A DNA stretch of 64,000 bases from Novosphingobium capsulatum NBRC 12533 (GTDB taxonomy: Bacteria > Pseudomonadota > Alphaproteobacteria > Sphingomonadales > Sphingomonadaceae). Shown here piece by piece: positions 9,543-21,387 of the stretch. The first letter of the stretch is position 1. Each line of letters starts with the position of its first letter. The stretch spans positions 124,001 through 188,000 of the forward strand of contig NZ_BCYV01000005.1 of the NCBI RefSeq assembly GCF_001598375.1, given 5' to 3'. Under the pieces are notes generated by a model. It was not told the DNA's origin, ran no database searches, and saw only the letters and a program-made list of their open reading frames with translations. The position numbers were made by a program, and so were the translations under genes.

Positions 9543-9671
9543 GCCGCGCTGTTGCCCCGTTGCGGGCACCAATCCCTGACTTTCGCGTTGCCGGCCCGAT
9601 GCGCGCCCGAATTTTATCACGGCCCGCGCCCGGCACTTGCCATACCCATTTGCATAACAGGAAACACCGCC

Positions 9672-12407
<2,736 letters not shown>

Positions 12408-12431
12408 GCCTGCTGCTGATCGCAACTTTTC

Positions 12432-12463
12432 AACCCCGGCTGGCGCAGGCTGGCCGGGGTTTT
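12432..12463 (+). terminator. Rho-independent terminator after secA
   Basis: Perfect 9-bp stem AACCCCGGC/GCCGGGGTT with a 12-nt loop, continuing into TTTTCC. It starts 25 nt after the secA stop and lies before the next small gene. Confidence 0.85.
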
Positions 12464-12492
12464 CCATTCCGAAAAATCCGAAGGAACCGATT

Positions 12493-12693
12493 GTGGACAA
12501 GACCATCAAGCTGACGCTGAGCGAAGATGAAGGCGAAATGATCGTCGACGCGCTCGAGGTGGACCTGGAAGGCTATCTCGAATCCGCCAAGGAAGCGCGC
12601 GGCAACAACAACCGCGCCGATGTGGAAACCTTCACCGAAGCGGCCGATCGCATCGCCAAGCTGATCGCCAAGATCCGCGCCAAGCTGGATTGA
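12493..12693 (+). CDS. Small acidic hypothetical protein
   Basis: A 66-aa charged protein starting at GTG, with AAGGAACC 5-12 nt upstream. It looks all-helical: KLTLSEDEGEMIVDALEVDL followed by a Lys/Ala-rich amphipathic end, IAKLIAKIRAKLD. Codon use is like that of the neighbours, so it is probably translated. It follows the secA terminator and ends just before an inverted repeat. No family was recognised. Confidence 0.6.
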   Translation: MDKTIKLTLSEDEGEMIVDALEVDLEGYLESAKEARGNNNRADVETFTEAADRIAKLIAKIRAKLD

Positions 12694-12700
12694 GGCACAA

Positions 12701-12867
12701 AAAAGCCCCCTCTTCTTTAGAGGAGGGGGTTGGGGGTGGTGGAAACCACCCCTGAAATTTGCTGTTGACCAGCGGATTTAGCTGAAAATTCGAATGGTGC
12801 AGGCGCGCGTTTGCGTATGGCCTTGCACCACCCCCAAACCCCCTCCTCTGAAGAGAAGGGGGCTTTT
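12701..12867. repeat. Long inverted repeat between convergent genes, element B
   Basis: Imperfect inverted arms of 41 and 42 nt (12701-12741 and 12826-12867) around an 84-nt centre. Each arm begins or ends with AAAAGCCCCCTC or its complement, and the left arm also folds on itself (CCCCCTC/GAGGAGGGGG). The AAAA/TTTT ends make it a plausible terminator in both directions for the genes that converge here. The centre shows no ORF. Confidence 0.75.
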
Positions 12868-12878
12868 CTCTACCTAGC

Positions 12879-14933
12879 TCACCACAGCTTGGCGCGCTTT
12901 TCGGGCGGGATGTACATGGTGTTGCCCGGCTTGACGCCAAAGGCCTGATACCACGCTTCGATATTGGGCAGCGGCCCGAGGATGCGGAAGCGCGCGGGGC
13001 TGTGCGGGTCGGTGGTGACCTGGTTGCGCAGCGAATCCACGCGCTGGTTGGCGCGCCAGGCCTGGGCAAACGAGAGGAAGAAGCGCTGGTCGCCGGTCAG
13101 CCCGTCGATCACTGGCGCGGGCTTGCCGTTCAGTGACTTGTGATAAGCATCGAGCGCCACCTGCAGGCCGGCAAGATCGGCGATATTTTCGCCCATCGTC
13201 AGCTTGGGATTGATGAAGGCGCCCGGCGCCGCTTCAAAGCGGGCATATTCATCGCCAAAGACCTTGGCTTCCGCCTCGAAACGCTCGGCATCCTGGGGCG
13301 TCCACCAGTCGGATATGGCGCCCTTGGCGTCGATCTTGCGGCCCTGGTCGTCAAAGCTGTGGCTGATTTCGTGGCCAATGATCGCGCCTGTGGCGCCATA
13401 GTTTACCGCATCATCGGCGCGCGGATCGAACAGCGGCGGCTGGAGAATGCCGGCGGGGAACACGATCTGCAGCTTGGCCCCGCCGTTGTAGGCGTTCACC
13501 GTCTGCGGGTTCATGCCCCACTTCTTGCGGTTCACCGGCTTGCCCAGGTCTTCCATTGCATAGTCGGCATTGAAGCGCGCGGCGCGGGTAACGTTGCCGT
13601 AGAGATCGTCAGGCTTGATCACCAACGCCGAATAATCGCGCCACTTGTCGGGATAGCCAACCATCACGTCGATCCGCGCCAGCTTGGCAAGCGCAGCGTC
13701 CTTGGTCGGCGCGCTCATCCACGGATTGGCGGCAATACGCTTTTCAAAGGCGGCGCGCAGGTTGGCGACCAGTTCCTGCATCCGCGCCTTGGACGATGGC
13801 GGGAAGTAACGCGCGACATAGGCTTGGCCGGCCGCTTCGCCCAACTGGCTGTTGACCAGATCCAGCCCGCGCTTCCACCGCGGCTTGAGCTGGCCCACGC
13901 CGGTGAGCGTGCGGGTAAAGGCAAAGCGGCTGTCGACCATCGCCTTGGTCAGATAGGGCGAAGCCTGGTCGGCCACGTGGAATGCCTGCCACAGCTTGAG
14001 CGTGTCGAGCGGGGTGTTGGCATAGAGCGCCGCCAGATCGCGGATCGCGGTATTTTCGCGCACGATCATGCGGCTTTGCGGGGCGATATGCGCGCCTTCG
14101 AAGAAGGCCGTCCAGTCGATCCCGGGCGCATAGGCGGAAAATTCGGCCGATGACATCGGGTTGTTGGTGGCACTGCGATCGCGGCGGCGGGCGATATCCC
14201 AGCTGCGCGTGGCGATCTCGGTTTCAAACGCCATGATCTTTGCGGCCGCTGCTGCCGGATCGGCCACGCCCAGCGTTTGCAGCGTGCGGGTGATATAGGC
14301 GACGTAGGCCTCGCGTTGCGGCGCGAAGGCGGGCTTGAGGTAATAATCGCGTTCCGGCAGGCCCAGGCCGCCCTGGCCAAGCGAGAGGACATTCAGCCCC
14401 GCATCGGCGGTATCGGGGCCTACGCCATAATCGACCAGGCTGATGCCAAAGTTTCCTTCGGTGCCGCCCATGGCGCGGGCAAAGGCGGTCTTGTCGGCAA
14501 TCGCCATGACCTTGGCGACATCGGCCTGGAGCGGGGCGAGGCCGCGCTGTTCGACCGCCGCCTCGTTCATGAAGCTGGCATAGAGCGCGCCGACCTGGCT
14601 GGTCGCGGGCATGGCGGCGACCAGATCCTTCATCTGCGCCTGCACTTGCTCGTCGATCAGGGCAAGCGTGCCGATGTTGGGCCGGTCTTCGGGAATGGGC
14701 GTGCGCGCCTTCCACTTGCCGTTGGCGTAAGTATCGAAATCATCGCCTGGCTTGACCGAAAGATCGCGCCCGGAAAGATCGACACCCCAGCCGCCAATCG
14801 GCCCGCTCTGAGCGCTGGCGGCAGCGGGTGCCGCCTTTGCGCGAGACGCCGGAGAGGCCAGGGCCGGCTGCATCGCCACGGCCAATGCCGTCGATGCCAA
14901 GACCATCATGCGAAGTTTCACAGTTGCATTCAT
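12879..14933 (-). CDS. M13 family zinc metallopeptidase (PepO/neprilysin-like)
   Basis: A 684-aa exported peptidase. The signal peptide runs to about residue 26 (AVAMQPALA). The M13 zinc site GHEISHSFDDQG has its first His near residue 521, and the third-ligand motif GENIADLAG follows about 55 residues later. The C-terminal PHSPARFRILGPLPN and the final W are typical of the family. The ATG at 14933 was chosen over one 16 codons upstream because it begins the signal peptide. It probably degrades peptides in the periplasm. Confidence 0.92.
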   Translation of the reverse strand: MNATVKLRMMVLASTALAVAMQPALASPASRAKAAPAAASAQSGPIGGWGVDLSGRDLSVKPGDDFDTYANGKWKARTPIPEDRPNIGTLALIDEQVQAQMKDLVAAMPATSQVGALYASFMNEAAVEQRGLAPLQADVAKVMAIADKTAFARAMGGTEGNFGISLVDYGVGPDTADAGLNVLSLGQGGLGLPERDYYLKPAFAPQREAYVAYITRTLQTLGVADPAAAAAKIMAFETEIATRSWDIARRRDRSATNNPMSSAEFSAYAPGIDWTAFFEGAHIAPQSRMIVRENTAIRDLAALYANTPLDTLKLWQAFHVADQASPYLTKAMVDSRFAFTRTLTGVGQLKPRWKRGLDLVNSQLGEAAGQAYVARYFPPSSKARMQELVANLRAAFEKRIAANPWMSAPTKDAALAKLARIDVMVGYPDKWRDYSALVIKPDDLYGNVTRAARFNADYAMEDLGKPVNRKKWGMNPQTVNAYNGGAKLQIVFPAGILQPPLFDPRADDAVNYGATGAIIGHEISHSFDDQGRKIDAKGAISDWWTPQDAERFEAEAKVFGDEYARFEAAPGAFINPKLTMGENIADLAGLQVALDAYHKSLNGKPAPVIDGLTGDQRFFLSFAQAWRANQRVDSLRNQVTTDPHSPARFRILGPLPNIEAWYQAFGVKPGNTMYIPPEKRAKLW

Positions 14934-15066
14934 CCTTGTTGACCCCTCAACGGCGCGCAACCTAGACGAAGACGGTTTCATCTGAAAGAGTTTGATGCAG
15001 GTGATGCCATTGATAAAAAGGGCATGTCTGTGCGCTTTTTGTCGCCAATCGTGTCATTTGCAATTG

Positions 15067-15474
15067 TCAGCGGCGGCGCAGCAGCACCTCCACGCTTTCT
15101 TCGACACTGGCTCGGTCAGTATCGCAGCCACTTTCCTGTTCCAGCGCGGTGCGAATGTTGGAAATCTTGCTGTCGGACAGATGCTCGATCCCGATGAAAT
15201 CGCCCCGCGCGCCTTCCAGGGCGCGGATCAGCTCGTCCAGCTTGGCCTGCATCGCCGCAGCATCGCGGTTTTGCGCATTCTGGATGACGAAGACCATCAG
15301 GAACGTGACGATGGTGGTGCCGGTGTTGATCACCAGCTGCCAGGTGTCTGACCAGGCGAAGATCGGGCCCGACACGGCCCAGACGACGATGATCAGCGTG
15401 GCCAGCGCGAAACTCGCCGGTTGCCCCGCCAAGGCCGAAACGCGATTGGCAAATGCGGTGAAAATCCGGTCCAT
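15067..15474 (-). CDS. Low-affinity iron permease family small membrane protein
   Basis: A 135-aa protein with two membrane segments (ASFALATLIIVVWAVSGPIF and LVINTGTTIVTFLMVFVIQN), followed by QNRDAAAMQAKLDELIRAL. This pattern is that of the low affinity iron permease family (PF04120, named for yeast Fet4). The bacterial members are short and their transport role is not well proven. The start at 15474 gives a normal N-terminus. The sulfur-linked leader lies on the opposite strand further upstream. Confidence 0.75.
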   Translation of the reverse strand: MDRIFTAFANRVSALAGQPASFALATLIIVVWAVSGPIFAWSDTWQLVINTGTTIVTFLMVFVIQNAQNRDAAAMQAKLDELIRALEGARGDFIGIEHLSDSKISNIRTALEQESGCDTDRASVEESVEVLLRRR

Positions 15475-15624
15475 GGCCGCGGTTCTTTCTGGTTTGATTG
15501 CTGGACTGTTTCCCAAAACCAGCGGGCGGGCCGCGCGGTTCCCGAAAGGGCAGGGAACCGTTGGGGGCACCCTGGCTTGGCCGTGCCCAAGAATTGCTTT
15601 GCCGCTTCCATCCCACGCCATCGC

Positions 15625-15653
15625 TTGACGGTAAAAAGTCTATCAAATAAATA
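15625..15653 (+). promoter_or_regulatory. Sigma-70-like promoter for the TonB receptor unit
   Basis: TTGACG, a 17-nt spacer, then TAAATA, with an AGTC inside the spacer and AGAGAT after the -10. The copy near 21300 has a related AGTC...ATAGAG...AGAGAT arrangement. Transcription from here would run through the repeated leader element into the receptor gene. Confidence 0.55.
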
Positions 15654-15710
15654 GAGATCAAGACGCAGCGGCCTGGCCCGATGCTGCGCCGGCCCTCAGC
15701 GGCCGCCACG

Positions 15711-15831
15711 GGCCCGCGGCTTTTGATCGGGAAGCAGCTTGCTCCGCGTTACCAACGGCTAAAGCGCGCGAACGCTGGGGCGACATCGCCAGGCTTCGTG
15801 TTCCCCGCTGTTTCAGGGGTGATACGATGCA
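15711..15831 (+). ncRNA. Candidate structured leader element, copy 1
   Basis: The first 90 nt (15711-15800) match 21388-21476 with one indel and one substitution. Pairings that can be drawn include CGC/GCG around GG(A)AGCA-GCT-TGCTCC, AGCG/CGCT and GGCG-ACAT-CGCC. After this comes a hairpin CCC(G)CTG-TTT-CAGGGG, then GTGATACGATGCA. In the second copy the hairpin has different bases but still pairs. It lies about 163 nt before the receptor start. The rest of the 519-nt gap 15475-15993 holds the promoter and nothing else I recognise. Confidence 0.6.
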
Positions 15832-15993
15832 ATGCACACGATAGCGGCATAATGCCCGCGCCCAGCCACCGTGCAGACCACGGCTGCGCCTGGGCCTGAC
15901 CATAATCATATCCAGATTGCGCAAGGCCGCGCGGCGATGCCCCGCACGCGGCAGGCCGCCTTGCGCCTTCAGTCCATGAGGGACCGCTTTTCC

Positions 15994-18417
15994 ATGTCGA
16001 TTTTCCATGCCACCCGCCCGGCCACGGGCCTGGGCGCCCTGCTGCTCGCCTCCACCGCACTGGCTTTGCCAAGCCTGGCCCAGGCAGCCGAAACTGCGGC
16101 GGCGCCGGCCGAACAGGCGCCGGCACCGGTCGCCGACCCAGCCAGCCCGGATGTGCCCGATGCCAATGCCATCACTGTCACGGCCCGCCACCGCGAAGAA
16201 CGGCTGCAGGATGTGCCGCTGGCCATCTCGGCCATTTCCGGCGCGGAACTGACTGCCAAGCGGATCGAGCGGGTAAGCGAATTTGCCCTGCGCGTGCCCA
16301 ATTTCGGCGCGCTGCAACAGAATACCCGCGTTTCCGGCCTCTACATTCGCGGGCTGGGCGGCAATGCCAGCAACGATGGCGCCGAAGGCGGCGTTGGCCT
16401 GATCGTGGACAACGTGTTCTTCACCCACGTGGGCTTTTCCTGGCTCGATTTCGTCGACCTGGAAAACATCCAGGTGGTGCGCGGGCCGCAGGGCACGCTG
16501 CTGGGCAAGAACACCACGATCGGCGCAGTGATCGTGCAGACGGCCAAGCCCCAGTTCGAGCCTTCCTATACGCTGCAAGCCACCTATGGGAATTACGATG
16601 CGGTGCAGCTGCGCGCCAATGCCACCGGGCCGATCATCGATGACAAGCTGGCCTATCGGCTGACCTTTGCCGAAAGCAAGGGCGGCGGCTGGATCACCAA
16701 CGCCTATAACGGCGTCAAGCTGCTGGGCAACGATCGCTGGTCGGCGCGCGGGCAACTGCTGTTCACGCCCAGCGCCACTGTGTCCTCACGCCTGATCGCC
16801 GAACATTACGAATCCAACGAATACAACAATTTCTACCCGCCAGTGGCGGACGTGACACAGAACCTGAACCTGGATGGCACGGTCAATTCGCCGCGCGCCG
16901 GTAGCTGGAGCGCCAAGCTGGCGCGGTTTGGCTATACCCCCAATCTCAACGGGCCCTACAACGCCAACCTCAACAACCAGGATCGCCTGATCGCCAAGAC
17001 CGATGGTCTTTCCAACGAGATCAACTGGGATCTGGGCGGTGTGAACCTGACCGGCGTTACCGCATGGCGGCGGCTCTATTTCCGGCCCTACAACGATAGC
17101 GACTACACCCCGCTGGATATCTACCGTGCGGGCTATGATGTTGACGTCAATCAGTATTCGCAGGAACTGCGGCTCGCCTCGGCCAAGGGCAGCACGATCG
17201 ATTGGCAGGTGGGCGCGTTTTACCTGCACGAAAAGCTGCGCAGCAACTTGCGCACGATCTTCGGATCAGACGCCTCGACGTTTTTCCTGGGGGCAGGGGT
17301 GCCGTCCTCGTTCATCGACGGGCTGGAGTATGACCGCGACGGCCGGTTGACGATCGACAGCCTGGCCGGCTTTGGCCAGGTGACCGCGCATCTCACCTCC
17401 ACGTTCTCGCTCACCGGCGGCCTGCGCTACACCTGGGAGAAGAAGCAGGTGAATATTGCCGGCTATGCCCTGGGCACCGGCGCGCTCAATCCCGCTGGCG
17501 CCACGGCGCGGCAGGCGCTGCTCAACAACCTGGGCGGGACGAGCGGCAGCGCGGCCGGCGCCTATACGCTGGCCAACCAGGTCAGCCGTGGCTCGCTGGC
17601 CTGGCTGGTCAATCCGGCGTGGCAGGTGACGCCCAACGTGCTGCTCTATGCCTCGGCCAGCCATGGCGAAAAATCGGGCGCGGCCAATACTTCGGCCACG
17701 GCGAGCCAGGCCGCGCTGGTGATCACCCGGCCGGAAAAGTCCACCGATTTCGAGGCCGGGATCAAGACCAGTTGGGCCGGCGGCAAGGCCACCGTCAACC
17801 TCAACCTCTACAACAACACGATCACCGATTATCAGGGCACCCGCGTCGACCAGGCCAATGCCTCGTTCGGCACCTATCTCGCCAACGTGGGCAAGGTGCG
17901 GCTGCGCGGGTTCGAGTTCGAGGCGACGTGGCGCCCGGTGCGGGCGCTGGGGTTCAATGCCAATCTTGCCTATAACGACGCCAAGTACCTGGATTATGCC
18001 GATGCGCCCGCGCCGCTGGAATTCCAGCTGGCCAATGGCGGCGCCGCGCGGCCCCTGTCGCTCACCGGCTATCAGGTGGCCGGTTCCAACAAGTGGACGG
18101 TGCAGGGCGGGATCGATCTTGATCAGCCGATCGGTGGGGAATGGAACCTCACCGGCTATGCCAACACCAGCTGGAAAAGCCGGATTGCCTACATCAACCC
18201 GCGCTCGGTCTATGGCTGGCAGGCGCCGGTAGCGATCACCAACGTGGGGCTGGGCCTGCGCACGCAGGACAACCGCTGGCAGCTTCAGGCCTGGGCCAAG
18301 AACGTGACCAACGAACGCTATGCCGTCTCCTACGGCGCGGCCAGTGCCTCGGCCCCGGTGATCGAGGTCTATGGCAATCCGCGCACGTTCGGCGGCACCA
18401 TCACGCGGACGTTTTGA
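15994..18417 (+). CDS. TonB-dependent outer membrane receptor
   Basis: An 807-aa receptor with a signal peptide (ending near LPSLAQA, residue ~30), a plug domain beginning ITVTARHREERLQDVPLAIS, and a barrel ending in NPRTFGGTITRTF with the terminal aromatic residue. The family takes up large or scarce substrates using TonB energy. The substrate is inferred only from context: the next genes encode a flavin monooxygenase and a transporter, suggesting an organosulfur compound. GAGGGA lies 10 nt before the chosen ATG. The structured leader precedes it. Confidence 0.9.
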   Translation: MSIFHATRPATGLGALLLASTALALPSLAQAAETAAAPAEQAPAPVADPASPDVPDANAITVTARHREERLQDVPLAISAISGAELTAKRIERVSEFALRVPNFGALQQNTRVSGLYIRGLGGNASNDGAEGGVGLIVDNVFFTHVGFSWLDFVDLENIQVVRGPQGTLLGKNTTIGAVIVQTAKPQFEPSYTLQATYGNYDAVQLRANATGPIIDDKLAYRLTFAESKGGGWITNAYNGVKLLGNDRWSARGQLLFTPSATVSSRLIAEHYESNEYNNFYPPVADVTQNLNLDGTVNSPRAGSWSAKLARFGYTPNLNGPYNANLNNQDRLIAKTDGLSNEINWDLGGVNLTGVTAWRRLYFRPYNDSDYTPLDIYRAGYDVDVNQYSQELRLASAKGSTIDWQVGAFYLHEKLRSNLRTIFGSDASTFFLGAGVPSSFIDGLEYDRDGRLTIDSLAGFGQVTAHLTSTFSLTGGLRYTWEKKQVNIAGYALGTGALNPAGATARQALLNNLGGTSGSAAGAYTLANQVSRGSLAWLVNPAWQVTPNVLLYASASHGEKSGAANTSATASQAALVITRPEKSTDFEAGIKTSWAGGKATVNLNLYNNTITDYQGTRVDQANASFGTYLANVGKVRLRGFEFEATWRPVRALGFNANLAYNDAKYLDYADAPAPLEFQLANGGAARPLSLTGYQVAGSNKWTVQGGIDLDQPIGGEWNLTGYANTSWKSRIAYINPRSVYGWQAPVAITNVGLGLRTQDNRWQLQAWAKNVTNERYAVSYGAASASAPVIEVYGNPRTFGGTITRTF

Positions 18418-18419
18418 CC

Positions 18420-19808
18420 ATGGCCGACCATACCGCACATCGCCATGCCGGCGGCAAACGCCAGATGAAGCTGGGCGCATTCCTGTTCGGGGTGGGGCAT
18501 CATGCCGCCGCCTGGCGCCATCCCGATGTCGATCCGCGCGCGCCTTTCCGGTTCGAATATTGGCGCGATCTGGCAAAAAAGGCCGAAGCTGCTAAGTTCG
18601 ACGCCGTGTTCCTGGCCGACAACGTGGCGTTGTTCGGCGCCACGCCCGAGGCGATCAGCTATACCGCACCCGTCTATACCGGCGAACCGCTGACGCTGCT
18701 TTCGGCCCTGGCCACCCACACCAGCCATATCGGGCTGATCGCGACGGTTTCCACCACCTATCTCCAGCCCTATCATGTCGCGCGCAAGTTTGCCGCGCTC
18801 GACCAGCTTTCCGGCGGCCGGGCGGGGTGGAACCTCGTCACCTCGGGCAGCGATGCCGAGGCGGCCAATTTCGGGCTGGACCATCAACTGGCCCACGCCG
18901 CGCGCTATGCCATCGCGGCCGAGCATGTGGCGGTGGTCAAGCAGCTGTGGGACAGCTTTGCCGACGATGCCATCCAGGCCGACCAGGCCAGCGGCCGCTA
19001 TTATGACCCGGCACGGTTGCGCCGTGTGGATCATGCTGGCGATCACTTCCGCGTGGCTGGCCCGTTGCAGACCGGGCGACCGCCGCAGGGCCATCCGGTG
19101 ATCGTCCAGGCCGGATCGTCTGATGATGGCCAGGCGCTGGCCGCCGCCACCGCCGAGGTGGTGTTTACCGCGCAGCAAAGCCGCGCCGCAGCGCGCGCCT
19201 TTGCCCAGGGACTCAAGGACAAGGCGCAGGCACTGGGCCGTTCGCGTGACAGCCTGCTGGTGATGCCCGGTGTCAGCATCTATGTTGCACCCACGCGGGC
19301 AGAGGCAGAGGCCAAGCTGGCGCGCTTGCAGGCTTTTGTCGATGTGGCCGGTGCGCTCGCGTCGATCCGCACCTTCCTCGATTGGGATCTGACCACCGTC
19401 GATCTCGACGCGCCGCCGCCACCGCCGCCATTCACGCAAGGATGGCAGAGCCGGCAAAAGCTGTTTTACGACCTCGCGCTGGAGCAGGGCTTGAGCGTGC
19501 GCCAGTTGGTCTCGCGCATGTCTGCCGCCCGCGGGCATCTCGTGCTGGTGGGCACGCCGGCCGAAGTGGTCGACGAACTTCAGGCCTGGTTCGAGGATGG
19601 CGCGGCCGATGGCTTCAACATCCTGGCGCCGATCTTTCCCGCAGGCCTTGATGACGTGATCGCGTTGGTGCTCCCCGAACTGCGCCGGCGCGGCCTGTTT
19701 CGCGAGGAATACGAAGGCGCCACCTTGCGCGAAAACCTTGGCCTGGCGCGGCCCGATGCCGACTTTCCTGCGCCGCTTTCCCCCCAGACGAAGGAGCTTG
19801 TTGCATGA
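18420..19808 (+). CDS. LLM-class flavin-dependent monooxygenase (NtaA/SnaA/DszA family)
   Basis: A 462-aa luciferase-like oxygenase. The N-terminal MKLGAFLFGVGHHAAAWRHP, the central TYLQPYHVARKFAALDQLSG and GRAGWNLVTSGSDAEAANFG are typical of the NtaA/SnaA/SoxA/DszA group. Its members use FMNH2 and O2 to attack nitrilotriacetate, dimethyl sulfide, dibenzothiophene sulfone or sulfonates. The substrate here is unknown. No partner flavin reductase is in the window. The ATG is 2 nt after the receptor stop. MKLGAF at 18465 is a possible alternative start. Confidence 0.88.
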   Translation: MADHTAHRHAGGKRQMKLGAFLFGVGHHAAAWRHPDVDPRAPFRFEYWRDLAKKAEAAKFDAVFLADNVALFGATPEAISYTAPVYTGEPLTLLSALATHTSHIGLIATVSTTYLQPYHVARKFAALDQLSGGRAGWNLVTSGSDAEAANFGLDHQLAHAARYAIAAEHVAVVKQLWDSFADDAIQADQASGRYYDPARLRRVDHAGDHFRVAGPLQTGRPPQGHPVIVQAGSSDDGQALAAATAEVVFTAQQSRAAARAFAQGLKDKAQALGRSRDSLLVMPGVSIYVAPTRAEAEAKLARLQAFVDVAGALASIRTFLDWDLTTVDLDAPPPPPPFTQGWQSRQKLFYDLALEQGLSVRQLVSRMSAARGHLVLVGTPAEVVDELQAWFEDGAADGFNILAPIFPAGLDDVIALVLPELRRRGLFREEYEGATLRENLGLARPDADFPAPLSPQTKELVA

Positions 19809-21247
19809 GCACGCTTGCCCTCGATGCTGCCCGGCGCGCGCCGCCCGCCGCGGCGCCCACGCGGCTTGGCCCGGCGCGGCTGATTGCCTTTTCCAGCCTG
19901 GGCATGCCGCTTGCCGCGGTGGAAGTGCCGCTCAGCACCTATGTCCCGCCGCTCTATGCCAGCGCGTTCGGCTTTTCGCTGGGCACGGTGGGGGTGATTT
20001 TCCTGCTGGCGCGGCTGTGGGATGCGGTGATCGATCCGGCGATCGGCCTGCTGTCTGACCGCACGCGCAGCCGCTGGGGCCGCCGCCGGCCGTGGATTGC
20101 GGTGGGGGCCGCGATCTTTGCGCTGGGTGCGGTGCCGGTGTTCCTGCCGCCTGCCTGGTTTGGCCCCTTGGCGCTGTCGGCTGCACTGTTCGTGCTCTAT
20201 CTGGGCTATTCGATGATGGCGACGCCGCTGGCGGCGTGGATGGGCGAACTTTCCGGCGCCTATCACGAGCGGACGCGCATCACCACCTATGGCCAGGCGC
20301 TGACCTGCGTGGCGCTGCTGCTGGCGCTGGTCCTGCCCAGCCTGCTGGTTACGCGGCTGGCCGGCCAGCCCCGGCTGGAACTGGCAGCAATGGGGGCGAT
20401 GGTCTTTGCCCTGCTGCTGATCACCCTGCCGCTGGGCATTCGTGCGCTGCCCGAACCGCCCCCGCCGGCCGGCGCGCAAGATCCGGTGCGGGTGTGGCAT
20501 ACGCTGCGCCTGGTCTTTGGCGAAGGCATGCTGCTGAGCGTGCTGGCCTCGAACTTTGCCGTGCGGCTGGCACAGGGCGTGCGCACCGCGCTGTTCGTAT
20601 TCTTCATCAGCTTTTACATGGGCCATCCCGCCTGGGCGCCCGGCTTGTTCCTGCTGCAATATGTGTTTGGCATCTTTGCCTGCCCGCTGTGGCTGGCGAT
20701 CGGCCGCCGCGTGGGCAAGGAACGCGCTGCTGTCGCCGGGGAATTGACCCAGGTGGCGATCAACCTGGCACTCCTCGCGCTGGCGCCGGGCTCTGTCGCG
20801 CTGCTGCTGGCGTTGACCGTGGCGCAGGGGCTGGCCCAGGGATCGGGCAATCTCATGCTGCGCTCGATCGTGGCGGACGTGGCCGATTATCACCGCCTGC
20901 GCACCGGTGAGGACCGCATCGGCCTGTTCTTTTCGGTGTTCTCGCTGTCTGACAAGGCTGGCGTGGCCCTGGCGATCGGCGTGGCCCTGCCGCTGGCCGC
21001 GTGGATCGGGTTTGATCCGCGCGGGACCAATCCGGCCGGCGTGCTCGAACATCTCAAGTGGCTGTTCGCCCTGGGGCCAGCGCTAGGCCACGTGATCTCG
21101 GCCGCAGTGATCCATGGGTTTCCCATCGACGAGCGGCGCCATGGCGATATCCGTCGCCAGCTGGCTGCGCGCGATGCAGCGGGGCTGGTTTCTGATGCCA
21201 GCCGTGATCGCTGGCTGGCCCAGGCCGATCGCGGCTCGCAGGGATAA
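19805..21247 (+). CDS. MFS transporter of the GPH (sugar:cation symporter) type
   Basis: A 480-aa inner membrane transporter with about 12 membrane spans. The GPH signature LWDAVIDPAIGLLSDRTRSR-WGRRRPWI is present after the second span. GPH carriers move glycosides, hexuronides and, in the YihO/YihP branch, sulfoquinovose. Its start overlaps the monooxygenase stop (ATGA), so it is co-translated with that gene and probably imports the same compound or its product. Confidence 0.85.
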   Translation: MSTLALDAARRAPPAAAPTRLGPARLIAFSSLGMPLAAVEVPLSTYVPPLYASAFGFSLGTVGVIFLLARLWDAVIDPAIGLLSDRTRSRWGRRRPWIAVGAAIFALGAVPVFLPPAWFGPLALSAALFVLYLGYSMMATPLAAWMGELSGAYHERTRITTYGQALTCVALLLALVLPSLLVTRLAGQPRLELAAMGAMVFALLLITLPLGIRALPEPPPPAGAQDPVRVWHTLRLVFGEGMLLSVLASNFAVRLAQGVRTALFVFFISFYMGHPAWAPGLFLLQYVFGIFACPLWLAIGRRVGKERAAVAGELTQVAINLALLALAPGSVALLLALTVAQGLAQGSGNLMLRSIVADVADYHRLRTGEDRIGLFFSVFSLSDKAGVALAIGVALPLAAWIGFDPRGTNPAGVLEHLKWLFALGPALGHVISAAVIHGFPIDERRHGDIRRQLAARDAAGLVSDASRDRWLAQADRGSQG

Positions 21248-21299
21248 TTCCACTTGGGGGAGGGCAGGCAAAACTTGGCTTCCTCCAAGCGATCCGGGC

Positions 21300-21327
21300 T
21301 TGCCATGTCATAGTCAAGCGATAGAGT
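21300..21327 (+). promoter_or_regulatory. Sigma-70-like promoter for the TauD-GST-TauD unit
   Basis: TTGCCA, a 16-nt spacer containing AGTC, then TAGAGT followed by AGAGAT. It sits the same distance before its leader copy as the promoter at 15625 does, and shares the AGTC and AGAGAT parts. Confidence 0.45.
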
Positions 21328-21387
21328 AGAGATAGTTCGCAAGTCTTTTCCCCGGCCAGGAAAAGCGGGCCTTGCGCCCGAACCATC

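Noticed and set aside
15711..15831. SAM, SAH, cobalamin or TPP riboswitch identity for the repeated leader
   Set aside because: The core sequences I know for these classes were not found in either orientation, so it is listed only as an unassigned candidate.
15658..16755. Minus-strand open frame across the leader and the 5' end of the receptor gene
   Set aside because: It mirrors the receptor coding sequence; the shared peptide at both leader copies follows simply from the nucleotide repeat.
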